Assembly: GCF_026151205.1 (NCBI RefSeq)
Contig: NC_087075.1
Coordinates: forward strand, 7,396,858 to 7,460,857
Length of the DNA stretch: 64,000 nucleotides
Direction of reading: 5' to 3'
Source of the DNA: Bolinopsis microptera
Lineage: Eukaryota; Ctenophora; Tentaculata; Lobata; Bolinopsidae
Part shown: positions 36,205 to 48,490 of the stretch, one piece after another
Numbering within the stretch: position 1 is the first letter of the stretch
How the letters are laid out: every line of letters starts with the position of its first letter
Program-made: the position numbers and the translations under genes
The notes under the pieces: generated by a model
Told to the model about the DNA's origin: nothing
Database searches by the model: none
What the model saw: the letters and a program-made list of their open reading frames with translations, nothing else

Positions 36205-36348
36205 AGGGGTGCCATAGTGCAAATAAACTGCTGCTAACTGCTGCTGACCGCTGCTAACTAGGCTGCTGAGTGCTGACTGCTGCTGAGTGCTGCTAACTAC
36301 TGCAGTCAGCAGCAGTTAGCATCAGTTTTTTTGCACTATGACACCCCT
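36205..36348. mobile_element. MITE-like inverted-repeat element 2
   Basis: Ends AGGGGTGCCATAGTGCAAA and TTTGCACTATGACACCCCT. The interior is CTGCTGCTAACTGCTG units and their complement. Same architecture as 34670-34803 with different termini: TGCAAA next to an AGCAGTTAGC core. Target duplication not seen. Confidence 0.7.
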
Positions 36349-36464
36349 ATGCCCTAGCTGTGAAAGGTGCATCTTGTACACATGAGACATCATAATTGAG
36401 TGCATGCGCAGCGTGGCACAGTAACGCATTGCACTATAATTTTGTACGTACATCGGGTCAAAAT

Positions 36465-36520
36465 TTTTCGAGAAGAATTAGACAGCGCGCGCGCTAATTT
36501 GAAGAAATTTAGACGAGTAT
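36465..36520. repeat. Solo fragment of the fold-back arm
   Basis: CGAGAAGAATTAGACAGCGC and GAAGAAATTTAGACGAGTA match the right arm of 34964-35392 with divergence. Confidence 0.6.
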
Positions 36521-38085
36521 CTTTTATTTACCATTTAAGATCAATCATTCGTCAAATAATATGCGAAAAATTAAACTTATAAAAAGCGCCGCGCATTGTT
36601 TTTTTGGCGAGCCAGGTACGTAACTGGTAACGCGTGAGGCTGTAGTATGCAGCAGTATTTTAAGAAAACATAATTTTATTATTTAGTACCAATTTAATAG
36701 AATGAGTTGAATATTTTAAAAACACTACATTATTTGAAATGTTTCAAAAAATTTCATCAAGTTTACAGTATGCGCAGTATATTTTAAAAAGCCGTGCTTC
36801 TGATTTAATGTACTGATTTAATTTAATTTATTAAGTTGATTGATATATTGTTTGAATGAGCTTTTCACTCAATAAATTAAGAGCCTTGCTTCATTTATTC
36901 ACACAGCACCACATAAAAACTATTGGCGTGCACCACTGCAAGCTAAATTAAAGGGCTCTGGTTAAAGTCATTTTTCAGTCAGTAGATAGATGTGATTAGA
37001 CCAATAATATTGTGGTGTTATTGCATCTTACGACAAAGATAAAAATGTGCCTATTCAGACAGTCCTCTAAGTATGATATTCTTGCATTAGATTTAAGGAT
37101 ATATTTTGAACCATACAAAAATATTGTATTTGATCAATAATTAATGTTGGTGGGGAAATATTTATTATATATTTGTTCACATAGTGCGATTGTATTTTGT
37201 AGACATGTGTGATGATGTTATGTCATAAATTTTACTTTACTTTTACTTTACTTTATACGGTGCCAGTCAGCTCACCTAATTTTCTAGTAAATTTCTGGGA
37301 TGTTTAGAATATACACTGCTGAGTTTATAAGTCATATATATATAATAAGTCATATCTTAATAATAACTAGTGGTGTTCTTAAACTTTAATTTATTGTTAT
37401 TACTCGAATGACCATTGCTGAAATTATCTGTATATAACATTGTTTTTTTCTTAATAGTAAAAGTTAAGATTTTAAGATGACGGGTAGAAGCCAACATACA
37501 ACATCAAAGATTTGAGATTACATTTAGACACAGCTATTCGATTCTAAATTTTGAGGCACGAATGAATATCCAAGAGAAAATACTCATGGAGATTCTTGAT
37601 TTTACTTAAACTTTTACTACATCGGTTGCTTTAAACAGGATTAAGACCGGATCTGCTTATTCTAAACATCCATTATTATGTCATATAAATAAATGTGTAA
37701 ATTACCCTTCATAATATTATATGCAAAATGCCCCCTTCTCATAAGAAAATTTAAAACACTTTTAAACCAATAATACTCAACCCAAGTAAAATTCATCATT
37801 GAATGACTTTATCAATCAGCCAGATAAATTGTCCTAAATATACTTTTATATCATGATGTAAAACTGCCGATTGTCAATGATGGAATTCTAGTCCATTTGT
37901 AGTCATTAGCTTATTGCCCCAAATTACTAAAAGTGAATGGCCTCCAGCTAAAGTGTGTCAAATCAAATCAAATCAAATAATAATGAATAATAATAAAGTT
38001 GAAACACCACTGTAAATAAGTACATTCTCATCCCTCCTCCTTACGCTAAAATTTCAAAGCCAGGTTAAATATACTTAACCTAGGG
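36521..38085. other. Intergenic stretch, no gene seen
   Basis: AT-rich, no exon or structured repeat recognised. Confidence 0.5.
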
Positions 38086-38086
38086 G

Positions 38087-38385
38087 CTAGGTGGCCTAGT
38101 GGTTAGAGCATCGCCTTCTGCGCAGAAGTTCCAGGGTTCGAATCCCAGTGTCACCTAGTCTAAGGAGTAGCTAAGATTCCATTGGATCTATGCAATCTCC
38201 TCGGTCGACTCAGCTGAATGATTAAGGGTTAAATGAGGAGGGTTACCTGTTAAAAGTCCAAGAAACTTCCTAGGATACCCCTTCAGTACATACTGTAAAC
38301 ATAGTACTACTCTGCCCACAATAAGGGGCCATACTTGTTTCAATTATGTAACTGTATAGAATTATTATTATTATTTAGTACTATT
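38087..38385 (+). mobile_element. tRNA-derived SINE
   Basis: The 72-nt head (38087-38158) folds as a degenerate tRNA: acceptor halves CTAGGTG and CACCTAG pair perfectly. A polymerase III A box, TGGCCTAGTGGTT, lies at 38092-38104 and a B box, GGTTCGAATCC, at 38135-38145. The anticodon arm is replaced by the palindrome CTTCTGCGCAGAAG with only a 4-nt loop, so it is not a working tRNA. A body of about 200 bp unrelated to tRNA follows and ends in an ATT-repeat tail near 38361-38375. Head, body and short tandem tail define a SINE. The 3' boundary is approximate. Confidence 0.82.
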
Positions 38386-38409
38386 ACTATTAAACTATTA
38401 AACATTGAG

Positions 38410-38700
38410 AAAGTTCTGGTGAAAAGATTAACCTAAAGGAAATTTAACTTGAGAGAGGTTAATTGAACCTGTTTGGAAGTCCCAGAGAGCAATAAACTTG
38501 GTAATTTTGCTCAAAATTTTCGGCCTGCAGTCAACATTCCTTCCAGTGATCATCTATAGAGACAAAACCTTTCTTTTTTGAAAAAATTCAAGTGAAAATA
38601 TTTATCTGAAGGAAATTTAACTTGAAAGAGTTTAATTTAACCGGTTTCAAAGTCCCAGAGAGCAGCAAAATTGATCATTTTGCTCCAAATTTTCAAAGCG
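38410..38700. repeat. Diverged tandem duplication, about 175 bp
   Basis: GGAAATTTAACTTGAGAGAG with AGTCCCAGAGAGCA and ATTTTGCTC (about 38418-38528) recurs at about 38593-38697 with substitutions. Confidence 0.65.
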
Positions 38701-38892
38701 GTTCTAAACTGCATAAAAATCCAGGAAAACAAAATTAAGGAGAACAATTGTCTGTGGCACCTCAAGGAGAGTATTTTAGAATGGTTTTAGGGCACCATAT
38801 GTTACAAATATCCTCCCCAGGCGATTTCCCCCTCTGCCTTTGTGGTCACCAGGTGATCGCCATTTGGGTGGAAACCTTGAGCTTACCCCTTT

Positions 38893-39005
38893 GCCCCGGA
38901 CACATGACAGGGGCCCTGATCATCTTGTCACAGCAAGCACATGGAGAAAGCCACAGAGAATTAATTATAATAGCGTAAAGTGATGTTGCAAAAACCTTTT
39001 AAATT
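38893..39005. repeat. Dispersed repeat family C, copy 1
   Basis: CACATGACAGGGGCCCTG, ATCTTGTCACAG, CACATGGAGAAA and a trailing CAAAAACCTTTTAAA match about 49228-49335 at roughly 80 percent by eye. Family unknown. Confidence 0.65.
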
Positions 39006-39081
39006 ATTATTGATTAATTATGTACGGATTGCATAATTCTAAACAAAATCCATTAATAGAGCAGAGAGCTATATGTAGTTG

Positions 39082-39175
39082 ATGGTACGCCACCTCGTCG
39101 ATTATGTAGCTATCGTTGAACTAATCGCGGATGATACTCATGACTTAGATCTCGACGACGATAACCATCCCAGGG
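39082..39175 (+). CDS. SBF1: SBF exon 1: start codon
   Basis: MVRHLVDYVAIVEL aligns with the conserved MxRLxDYFxxV start of SBF proteins, then DDNHPRG. The acidic run DLDLDDDNH looks like a lineage-specific insertion. Donor GTAAAT, phase 1. Confidence 0.88.
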
Positions 39176-42100
39176 GTAAATATAACAGTTTGTTAACTTT
39201 CTCCATCAGATTCACTAAATAGGTAGTCAATATTCTTAGAATTATGTTGTGAAATAATGATAATTTTTGTAACACTGGATATTATTTCAGAAGGTAGCGG
39301 TGTACAGGGGCGTGTGCTCCAAAGGTTCCCAAAAGAGGACTGGGAAGGCTTTGAATTTCCCGAGGATGGCATAGTCAAGGTAAGTTCACTTCTTACCAAG
39401 TTATAATACTACTGTAAATAATCAAATACAAACTACTTATTGTCAAGGTAGGGTCATCTCTTACCTGATTAAACTAGTAAATAATCAAATACAAAATACC
39501 TACAGGTTAGTTCACCTCAGATTACCTAATACTAGTAAATAATCAAATACAAACTACTTATTCCGTGTGTTGATTGGTATATTTAATGTACGCTTCTTAT
39601 TTTATCTATGATTCATATAGCTATAGCCATTAATTAAACTATTCCCCCAGTTTTGCCAACCTGGTGGATGGAAAACCTACAACTACCCAAGACCTCCAGA
39701 ATGTTTCAACTTTGTTTTCACCAATGTGGAGGGAGCTTACACCTACGTAACGTGTTTGTCTGTATTTGAGACGTGTAACGATGTACTGGAAAACCAGGAC
39801 TGTATTGATACTGATGATGATTTGAAGCCCTCCTTCTTTTACAGGTTTAATAATAATTGAGGTACTGATGTAATGGTCCAGTTTTATATAAAACATTCCA
39901 GAAGGATACATGTTAAGTTTTTACAACAATCATGAAAATAAAATGCAATAATAATGCACTCTGTGTACATAAGCCCCAGGCCCATAAAAGACAAATATAA
40001 TGACAGCAACATAACCTCAGAAGCGACAGCAAGAGAGCATCTCTAGCTACTAGCTCTGAGCTCCCGCAGACAGTGTACGGTCCAAAGTGTTTCACTATAC
40101 TCTCATCATTTCCTTTCTATGATACTTTCAGGGTCAGTATAATGCAATATATTGTATAATATATTATTATGTTGATACCTAGAAGTCCTTACTTACCAGG
40201 TGATAAGTACTGTTTTAGCACCTGGTAAAGCGTTTCTAATGAAAAACAGTTCTTTGCCGGAGAAATTATGAGATTTTATTTCGCCACAGATCCAAACTTG
40301 AAGTCATACCCGGCCCTTGGCTTTGATAATCCATCAAACTCCTCTGAGATGTCTGTTAGAGGACCATGCAACTAGACACAAAATTAACATCTATATACAA
40401 TTTAGTCAGCCTATAAATGCGCATAATTATCTTATTTTATTCACATAATAAAAGATCAATCTTTGTTGACAAGCTCTCTACAATAGTTATTTTACTTACG
40501 ACAATTAGCGAAATTTCTTTCACTGTTATTAACTACATCTCACCTCCTATCATATCCAAATTAGGAAATTTCCTTCTCAGCCAAATTCCAGTCCATCAAG
40601 ATAAATCAGGAATGTCCGAAGCTAAGTGGGCATTACCTCCGCAGTGCAACACTGTTACCCCCGTAACAGTGTAACCCCCGTAACAGTGTTACCCCCGTAA
40701 CAGCGTTACCCCCGTAACAGTGTAAACCCCGTAACAGTGTAACCCCCGTAACAGTGTTACCCTCGTAACAGTGTAACCCCCGTAACAGTGTTACCCCCGT
40801 AACAGTGTTACCCCCGTAACAGTGTTACCCCCGTAACAGTGTTACCCCCGTAACAGTGTTACCCCCGTAACAGTGTTACCCCCGTAACAGTGTAACCCCC
40901 GTAACAGTGTTACCATCACAGGAATGCTTGTGCGAGCTGTACTCCCGGTTTATTGAGAACAGCAAGGTAATGAACGAAACGAAGGCTCTGACCGGTGTAG
41001 AGAACATCATAGCTACCCTACTGGCTACAGAGGTATGTAGCTTTATCTTATTGCTATCTGTTAGACATTTACATTTTACATGGTTGCAGGGAATTACGAT
41101 TGTGTTTTTAAATTTGGGGTTTGCGACTGAGAATTCTGTATGGTTAAGTACTTATTTGTTAAACTATGCACAAGCAAGTACCTTACAAAGTTCTATACTA
41201 TCTGGAGGTTTTATTATTAGGACTCACTGCAATCCAAGCGAAGCCTGATAATCTTAATATAACCGACGTAACGAGGAAAATTCCCGAAATAGCTAATGCA
41301 ACAGGACCTTATCATTTTATTCCGATAATAAAACAGAATAATATGTACTTAACTTGACTGAAACTATTTCTGCTTGGTACGAAGAAATTTAGGGTACGTT
41401 AAGGAACATTGTCAGCCTGGTAAAGGTCGTGTCTTAGAGACCGCCAGTATCAGCCAATTGTTACAGAGCTGGAAAATAACAAAAATCAGATGATATTAAA
41501 TTGCTGGAACGTTTCAACGCAGCACTAGGTTCAGTGAAATGTGAATAATACGAATAATATCTTAAGGCCAATTGCAATAAACAAATAAATAATACTAACA
41601 CTGATTTCAAATGGTATGGTCCTTGGAAATTGCATATTATAACCACTAAAAGTACACTAAGTGACTTAATTGACCCTAATTGACGTAGTATCCAATAACA
41701 CAGGTACCGGATCACCACAGTATAGAGCGTCCCCTGATAATAGACCTGGAAGGTAGGGCTATCAACGTGGAGCGACTCAACCCTAGCTCTCAACCCCCCT
41801 ACACAGGGACCTCCGTCTACAACCTTGTTTCTACTATCGGTTAGTTTATTTAATTAGTTTAATTAATTAGTTTAATTAATTTCCTGTTCATTAACATTCT
41901 TTATTGATTTAGAGTTATTTCATCAACTGATTGGACTTAAGAATGGTCGTATGAGGTCAGTATATGCATGTAGGTGAAATATATAAGTTTATTCGACGTC
42001 AATCTTGTTTAATACATTTTATGATGCCAAATAAGCACAGTTTAGTTTAAGTACAATATATTTACATGTTAATTAACATATTACAGCGTGCTCGCAGTTG

Positions 42101-45100
42101 AGTGCTCACATATTTCACGTACACTAGTTTAATTGAGCAGCATACTAGGAATAATGGCGTGGTTTAAATTTAAAGTACGATTATTTCACAACATGGATAA
42201 CGTGCACATTCACTTGGATTCCAGCGCTGGTGTTGCGCGTGTGTGACACTGAAAATCATCGTTAAGTACTAAGAGTTGGTCAATAATCTATCGTGTGTAG
42301 AATTAGCGCTGGATTGTGACGAAATTTCGTGAGCTAACGGGTGTTCCAATCGCGATTAATCGGCACGAACGAGTTTCAGATATAATATTTAAAAAGAATT
42401 TAACGAAAAGAATGTGAACTTTAATGTACTCTTTCCTGCGACAGCTGAGGTCCAAAAATGTGTGGAATTCAGGGGAGCTGTGACATGAGCGCTGAACTCG
42501 AGTGTAACTATGGAAACTAGTAGTGTAACTATGGTAACTAGTAGTGTAACTCGAGCTATAGGAGAGATAGTAATGGTTTCATCGTTATAAACTGAATAGT
42601 TTTAGCCTCCAGCGACCACTTTTAGCCCGACCTTAGTGTCGGTATGCTTAGTGCTTACTCACTGCACTACTATATTTTAGGGTGACTAACTTTGATAAAT
42701 ACTTTTGCCGCGTGGAGTTCAACTTTAATTATAATAAGTTTTCATCGAGACTATGGGAAGGGTTGTGACCCAAAATATACGCAGGAGAAAATTTGGATGT
42801 TTTTCGCAGCTTAAAAAAGAATAATTTAAGAATGTATTCTCCATTCCATCATAAATAATATTCCAATCCGGATTTTACATATTCTCCGTTCATTACATTG
42901 CATCATCTCCAAGGGGAGAATCATTTCTCCATACATCTTGAGTTTCATCGCTTCAATTTAAAGCAACGCTGGCATTTAATCTGACATCATGATACTTAAA
43001 TGATGATTGGATTAGATGTTTGTTGTTCTTACCATGTATACCATTTTACATTGCATTTTCACGCATACCATGTACAAAATATAGTCTCGACAATAAAATA
43101 TATCTAAAATTTGCGCCAGAAATAATCGTGATGCTGTTACACATTAACGTCAACACGGTCTATTTAGTTATTTCCTACCAATTGAGATGTAATTGTTGGG
43201 CCATCAACGTGCATTACTGGGATTACTGACTCGAACTCTATTTCGAATTTATTATATTATAGACCCAGAGCTGCAGTTGCCCTGTGACGAGCTTTGCACC
43301 AAATAATTTGTCCAATAATGGTGTTGAAAGAATTGAATTATGTAAAACGAAACTATGTGTAAAACTATGATTTGAACACCTACAAAAATGTTTACAAATT
43401 AGGAATTCTGCAAACGATAACTTATTAAACTCGGAGAGGCTATAATCACGTCCGGAAATAAATGTTCATGTAACAAAATATATCCCATTTAATTTATAGC
43501 ATTATGATCGTGCGTCGCAGTATGCCTACTTAATCCAAAGTTTCGTTTGTCGACAAAAGCCAAAACAAAATAAATAACCTTATTAAAGATTCTTAAAAAT
43601 CGAAGAAAAAGTTCAAATTCGAATTAGGAAATTCGAATCAATTGAACTTTTTAAATATCATCAGATTGTTACTAGTAAACACAAGGAAATATCTTCCCAG
43701 GAATTGGACACACTCTGCAACTGGTGTCCGCAATGATAACGGACCACAAGATCATGTTTATCAGCAGCAACTACAGTACCCTCTTATCTGCTGCCAGCGC
43801 CGCTCTTAGCCTTATATACCCACTTACCGTCAGGTAATTATCTAATTAGTTTAATTAGCGTTAATTATTTAACTAATCATAATTAAATAATCTTTAAGTA
43901 TTATATGACCACTAGCCGTCTTAATACTACACTGGGACGACTTTTCAAAGAGTACTATAAAAATCTTAATACTTATTCTTTGAATAAACAATTCTACTGA
44001 ACATAACAAAAGTTATGTGAATGATTTTTTGTCAGTTCTATAATTATATTATTATTATAACCACTTTTTAAAATACATTATGATACGGATTTTATGAACA
44101 TGTATCAATACAGTGCTGTATAATTATTTAAATATTATTTATTAATTAACTAACGGTCCCTCCCTCCGCAGGCATTACGTGTTCGTACCAGTGTTACCTA
44201 ACTGTTTACTAGCGGTTGTGGGTAGCCCCACCCCTTACGTTACTGGTATTCACGTATCTAGCCACAACTTCATACTTCAGGAGGGTTTTGTGGTAAGTTT
44301 AAAGTAAAATAAAGCAAGTTCAAGTAACTTAGTATTTAGTAACATGTTGAACGTTGGTGCCCATTTTTGACACCGCTTCTTTAGTCGCGTTATTTCTTTA
44401 GTTGCACCATTTTTAGTGGAGCTGTTTCCCTTAATATGGCACTTTTTCTGCAGTGACGCCAATGTTTTAGTGACATTTTTTGTTTATTTCGTTATTTGAC
44501 TTCGTTAGATGGAGAAGTACAACTTGATCACGTTCCCTCCATTAGTCTTGAAAGCTGTCAGAGTAGCTGAGAGTCTCGACTTTTGAATTTTAATTATGCA
44601 CATAATATTGGTGCTTAATTATGTACATAATATTGGTGCTTAACACGCCCCTTCAAAGCATTCTGGACCGTCTGGTTGGCCCTGAGTTTCGTCTTCTGTT
44701 TCTTCAATGGGTTCTCTGTCAACAAGGCAAAAGAGAACAACCCATGTAATAACTCTGTGACTCTGAACTACTTTTAGATTGAACACAAAACACTACATTG
44801 ATATGTAAACATATCCTGCAGCTTTACAAGTTTTAAACTATATCGCTCTCTGTACAGCTAATGCCACGGCTTTTGGTCGGTTCTCAAGAACTGTAGTCTG
44901 ACTAGATGTAGACAAGAAAGTGGCAGTTTCCACTAGAAGTCTACAAATCGTCTATACTAGGAGCTAGGAATATCACACGCGTCTCACAGCTAAAGCACAT
45001 GAGCAGCGGGATATAAAATACTCTGAGCTGAGTAATGAGGGAGGCCCTGAAATTGTCAAATACCATGGGACCCCCATGGTGTGTGACAATTTCAGGACCT

Positions 45101-48100
45101 CCCTCATTACTCAGGGTACACTACACACCATGGCCCTTAATTTGCTTTTTGCTAGCCTGTCACATGACCAATCTAGTTGCTTGTCACGTGTCCTCCAGTC
45201 TAGTTTGGCCCACAAAGCTGAGATGTGCGACCACCACCTTTCTGGCTGATAGATATTATAGTTAATAGTAATAATATTAATTAATATTATAATTCTGCAA
45301 TAATTTTAATACTTGCTATGATATTAACGTGTCCAGGGCCAGACAGTGATAGTGGATATTGACAGTGGAACGTTGAAAATACCACAAGATATAGAACTGG
45401 AGATCCCAGAACTTCCTGTTTCGTTCAGGAAATACCTGACGCAATGTTTGAAGGTTTGATTTAAGTTTTACCCAATGGAAGATAGCTTAAATGTTTAAAT
45501 ATTGCCGAATTTTAAATGTTAATAAACGTTGCTGCTTTGAGGCAGCTAATGGTGATTTAAACTGTTCAGTCAAATTTGTAAGAATTTGTTCTTTTCAACA
45601 TTGATTTGATAGTTTTCTAAAATATCCCCCCTCCTAGTTGATACTGGACCCGAAGTACCTGCTGAGTGATCTGGCGTTTGCTCCTACTCCTCGAACTATA
45701 TCCCCTCCAAATGTACAGGACAAAGAAATCAGGGCTGTAAGTAGACAATTAACTAATTAATGATTCATTTGCTGGTCAATTAGCGGGAATTTTATTGGTT
45801 CCTGTCCGGTATTTTCTGTCAATCAAGATTTAATATGATTACCCACTTGCAATTTTTAAGGGTTCTCAATTACCTAATTCAATGTTCGCCAATGATTGAA
45901 TGATGAATAATAAATTCCTCTACCGCATATTTCGACAAATAATACCGCAGTTATTATAGTCCGTTTACCATCAGCCGTAAAAATGCCAAATTATCCGTGA
46001 GCTCCTTGTATTGTCGCACTTTTATTCGCAAACGTTAGTGATAAAATATATTATATATTATCAGTACTCCTCAATTTCCATCCTTGAAATAAGACCGATT
46101 CCATTGGAGTATAAAAGCAATGTATTGCAGCTGTAAAGAAAGCTCGATATATATTATGTAAGGGAGAGCTGAGCTGAATCGAGTATCGCCGGACCTAGTT
46201 TTAAAAATGTAAGTTCTTGTATCGAGCAAAATCTCGCTCGATACAGATTTGTGACAGTTAAGGAAGCCAGAGAAAAGAGAGAAAGTTTGAGCTACAAGCC
46301 AAGTTAGCACGGTCCGATATTATATGATATATATTGCTGGAGAGGAAGCTGTGTAATACAATGACGAGGGGAGTCTTCTAATTAGCTAACTAATTAGCTA
46401 ACTATAATATAATCAGCCTTTAATTGGTCTGAAGGGAGAGTGTGGTGTATAATACCTTGTGCTCACACTTTACAGGGATGTATTGATAGATGTTACGTGT
46501 AGTTTGTGCTGTGATGATAAGCTGTAAGAGATCATGTAACACTACCTAATAAAGCTGTATGAGAGACTTGTCACGGGAGAGAGCGAGTTGTAACGCACAC
46601 AAGTTGTGAAAAGTGGACGGGGGAAGTGAGGTTGTAATGTTGTCCAGTCCAGGGTAGGTGAGGTTTTAATGTTGTCCAGCCCAGGGAAAGTGAGGTTGTA
46701 GTGTTGTCTAGCCCAGGGGAGGTGAGGTTGTAGTGATGTCCAGCCCAGGGGAGGTGAGGTTGTAGTGTTGTCCAGCCCAGGGGAGGTGAGGTTGTAGTGT
46801 TGTCCAGCCCAGGGGAAGTGAGGTTGTAGTGTTGTCCAGGCCAGGGGAGGTGAGGTTGTAGTGTTGTCCAGCCCAGGGGAGGTGAGGTTGTAGTGTTGTC
46901 CAGCCCAGGGTAGGTGAGGTTTTAATGTTGTCCAGCCCAGGGAAAGTGAGGTTGTAGTGTTGTCCAGGCCAGGGGAGGTGAGGTTGTAGTGTTGTCCAGG
47001 CCAGGGGAGGTGAGGTTGTACTTTGTAGTGTTGTCCAGCCCAGGGGAGGTGAGGTTGTAGTGTTGTCCAGCCCAGGGGAGGTGAGGTTGTAGTGTTGTCC
47101 AGGCCAGGGGAAGTGAGGTTGTAGTGTTGTCCAGCCCAGGGGAGGTGAGGTTGTAGTGTTGTCCAGCCCAGGGGAGGTGAGGTTGTAGTGTTGTCTAGCC
47201 CAGGGGAGGTGAGGTTGTAGTGTTGTCCAACTCAGGAGAGGTGAGGTTGTAGTGTTGTCCAACTCAGGAGAGGTGAGGTTGTAGTGTTGTCCAGTCCAGG
47301 GTAGGTGAGGTTTTAATGTTGTCCAGCCCAGGGAAAGTGAGGTTGTAGTGTTGTCCAGGCCAGAAGAGGTGAGGTTGTAGTGTTGTCCAGCCCAGGGAAA
47401 GTGAGGTTGTAGTGTTGTGCAGCCCAGGTAAAGTGAAGTTTTAGTGTTGTCCAGCCCAGCCCCCAGGGGAGGTGAGGTTGTACTAGTGTTGTCCAGCCCA
47501 GGGGAGGTGAAGTTATAGTGTTGTCCAGCCCAGGGGAGTCGAAGTTGTAGTGTTGTCCAGCCCAGGGGAGGTGAGGTTGTAGTGTTGTCCAGCCCAGGAA
47601 AAGTGAGGTTGACGTGTTGTCCAGCCCAGGGGAGGTGAGGTTGTAGTGTTGTCCAACTCAGGAGAGGTGAGGTTGTAGTGTTGTCCAGCCCAAGGGAGGT
47701 GAGGTTGTAGTGTTGTCCAGCCTAGGGAAAGTGAGGTTGTAGTGTTGTTCAGCCCAGGGGAGGTGAGGTTGTAGTGTTGTCCAGTCCAGGGGAGGTGAGG
47801 TTGTAGTGTTGTCCAGCCCAGGGGAGGTGAGTTTGTAGTGTTGTCCAGATCACGGGAGGTGAGGTTATAGTGTTGTCCAGTCCAGGGGAGGTTGTCCAGC
47901 CCAGGGGAGGTGAGGTTGTAGTGTTGTCCAGCCCAGAGGAGGTGAGGTTGTAGTGTTGTCCACTGTCCAGCCCAGGGGAGGCGAGGTTGTACTTTGTAGT
48001 GTTGTCCAGCCCAGGGGAGGTGAGGTTGTAGTGTTGTCCAGCCCAGGGGAGGTGAGGTTGTACTTTGTAGTGTTGTCCAGCCCAGGGGAGGTGAGGTTGT

Positions 48101-48451
48101 AGTGTTGTCCAGCCCAGGGGAGGTGAGGTTGTACTTTGTAGTGTTGTCCAGCTCAGGGGAGATGAGGTTGTAGTGTTGTCCAGCCCAGGGGAGGTGAGGT
48201 TGTACTTTGTAGTGTTGTCCAGCCCAGGGGAGGTGAGGTTGTAGTGTTGTCCAGCCCAGGGGAGGTGAGGTTGTACTTTGTAGTGTTGTCCAGGCCAGGG
48301 CCAGGGGAGTTGAGGTTGTACTTTGTAGTGTTGTCCAGGCCAGGGAAAGTGAGATTGTATGGGTTGTTTGGGCTGCTACACAGTTTGGAACTCGTACAAG
48401 TTCCCACAGTTTACTACTCCGTACCATTTTGTACTTACCGTGTAGTTGTAG

Positions 48452-48490
<39 letters not shown>

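Noticed and set aside
38087-38158. A functional tRNA gene
   Set aside because: A and B boxes are intact but the anticodon arm is a 4-nt-loop palindrome, the T stem has a mismatch, and a SINE body follows.
40265-40380. Candidate exon after ATTTCGCCACAG in SBF intron 4
   Set aside because: Every frame that fits the incoming phase hits a stop quickly, and the true connecting exon is at 40021-40132.
40655-40915. CRISPR-like array
   Set aside because: Units are contiguous with no unique spacers, and the sequence is an animal intron. The same applies to all other arrays here.
41033-41357. Open frames after SBF exon 5
   Set aside because: Read-through into the intron; the next conserved block starts at 41704 with a good acceptor.
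46708-48427. Minus-strand open frames with WTTLQPHLPWAGQ repeats
   Set aside because: Product of the 32-bp minisatellite in an SBF intron.
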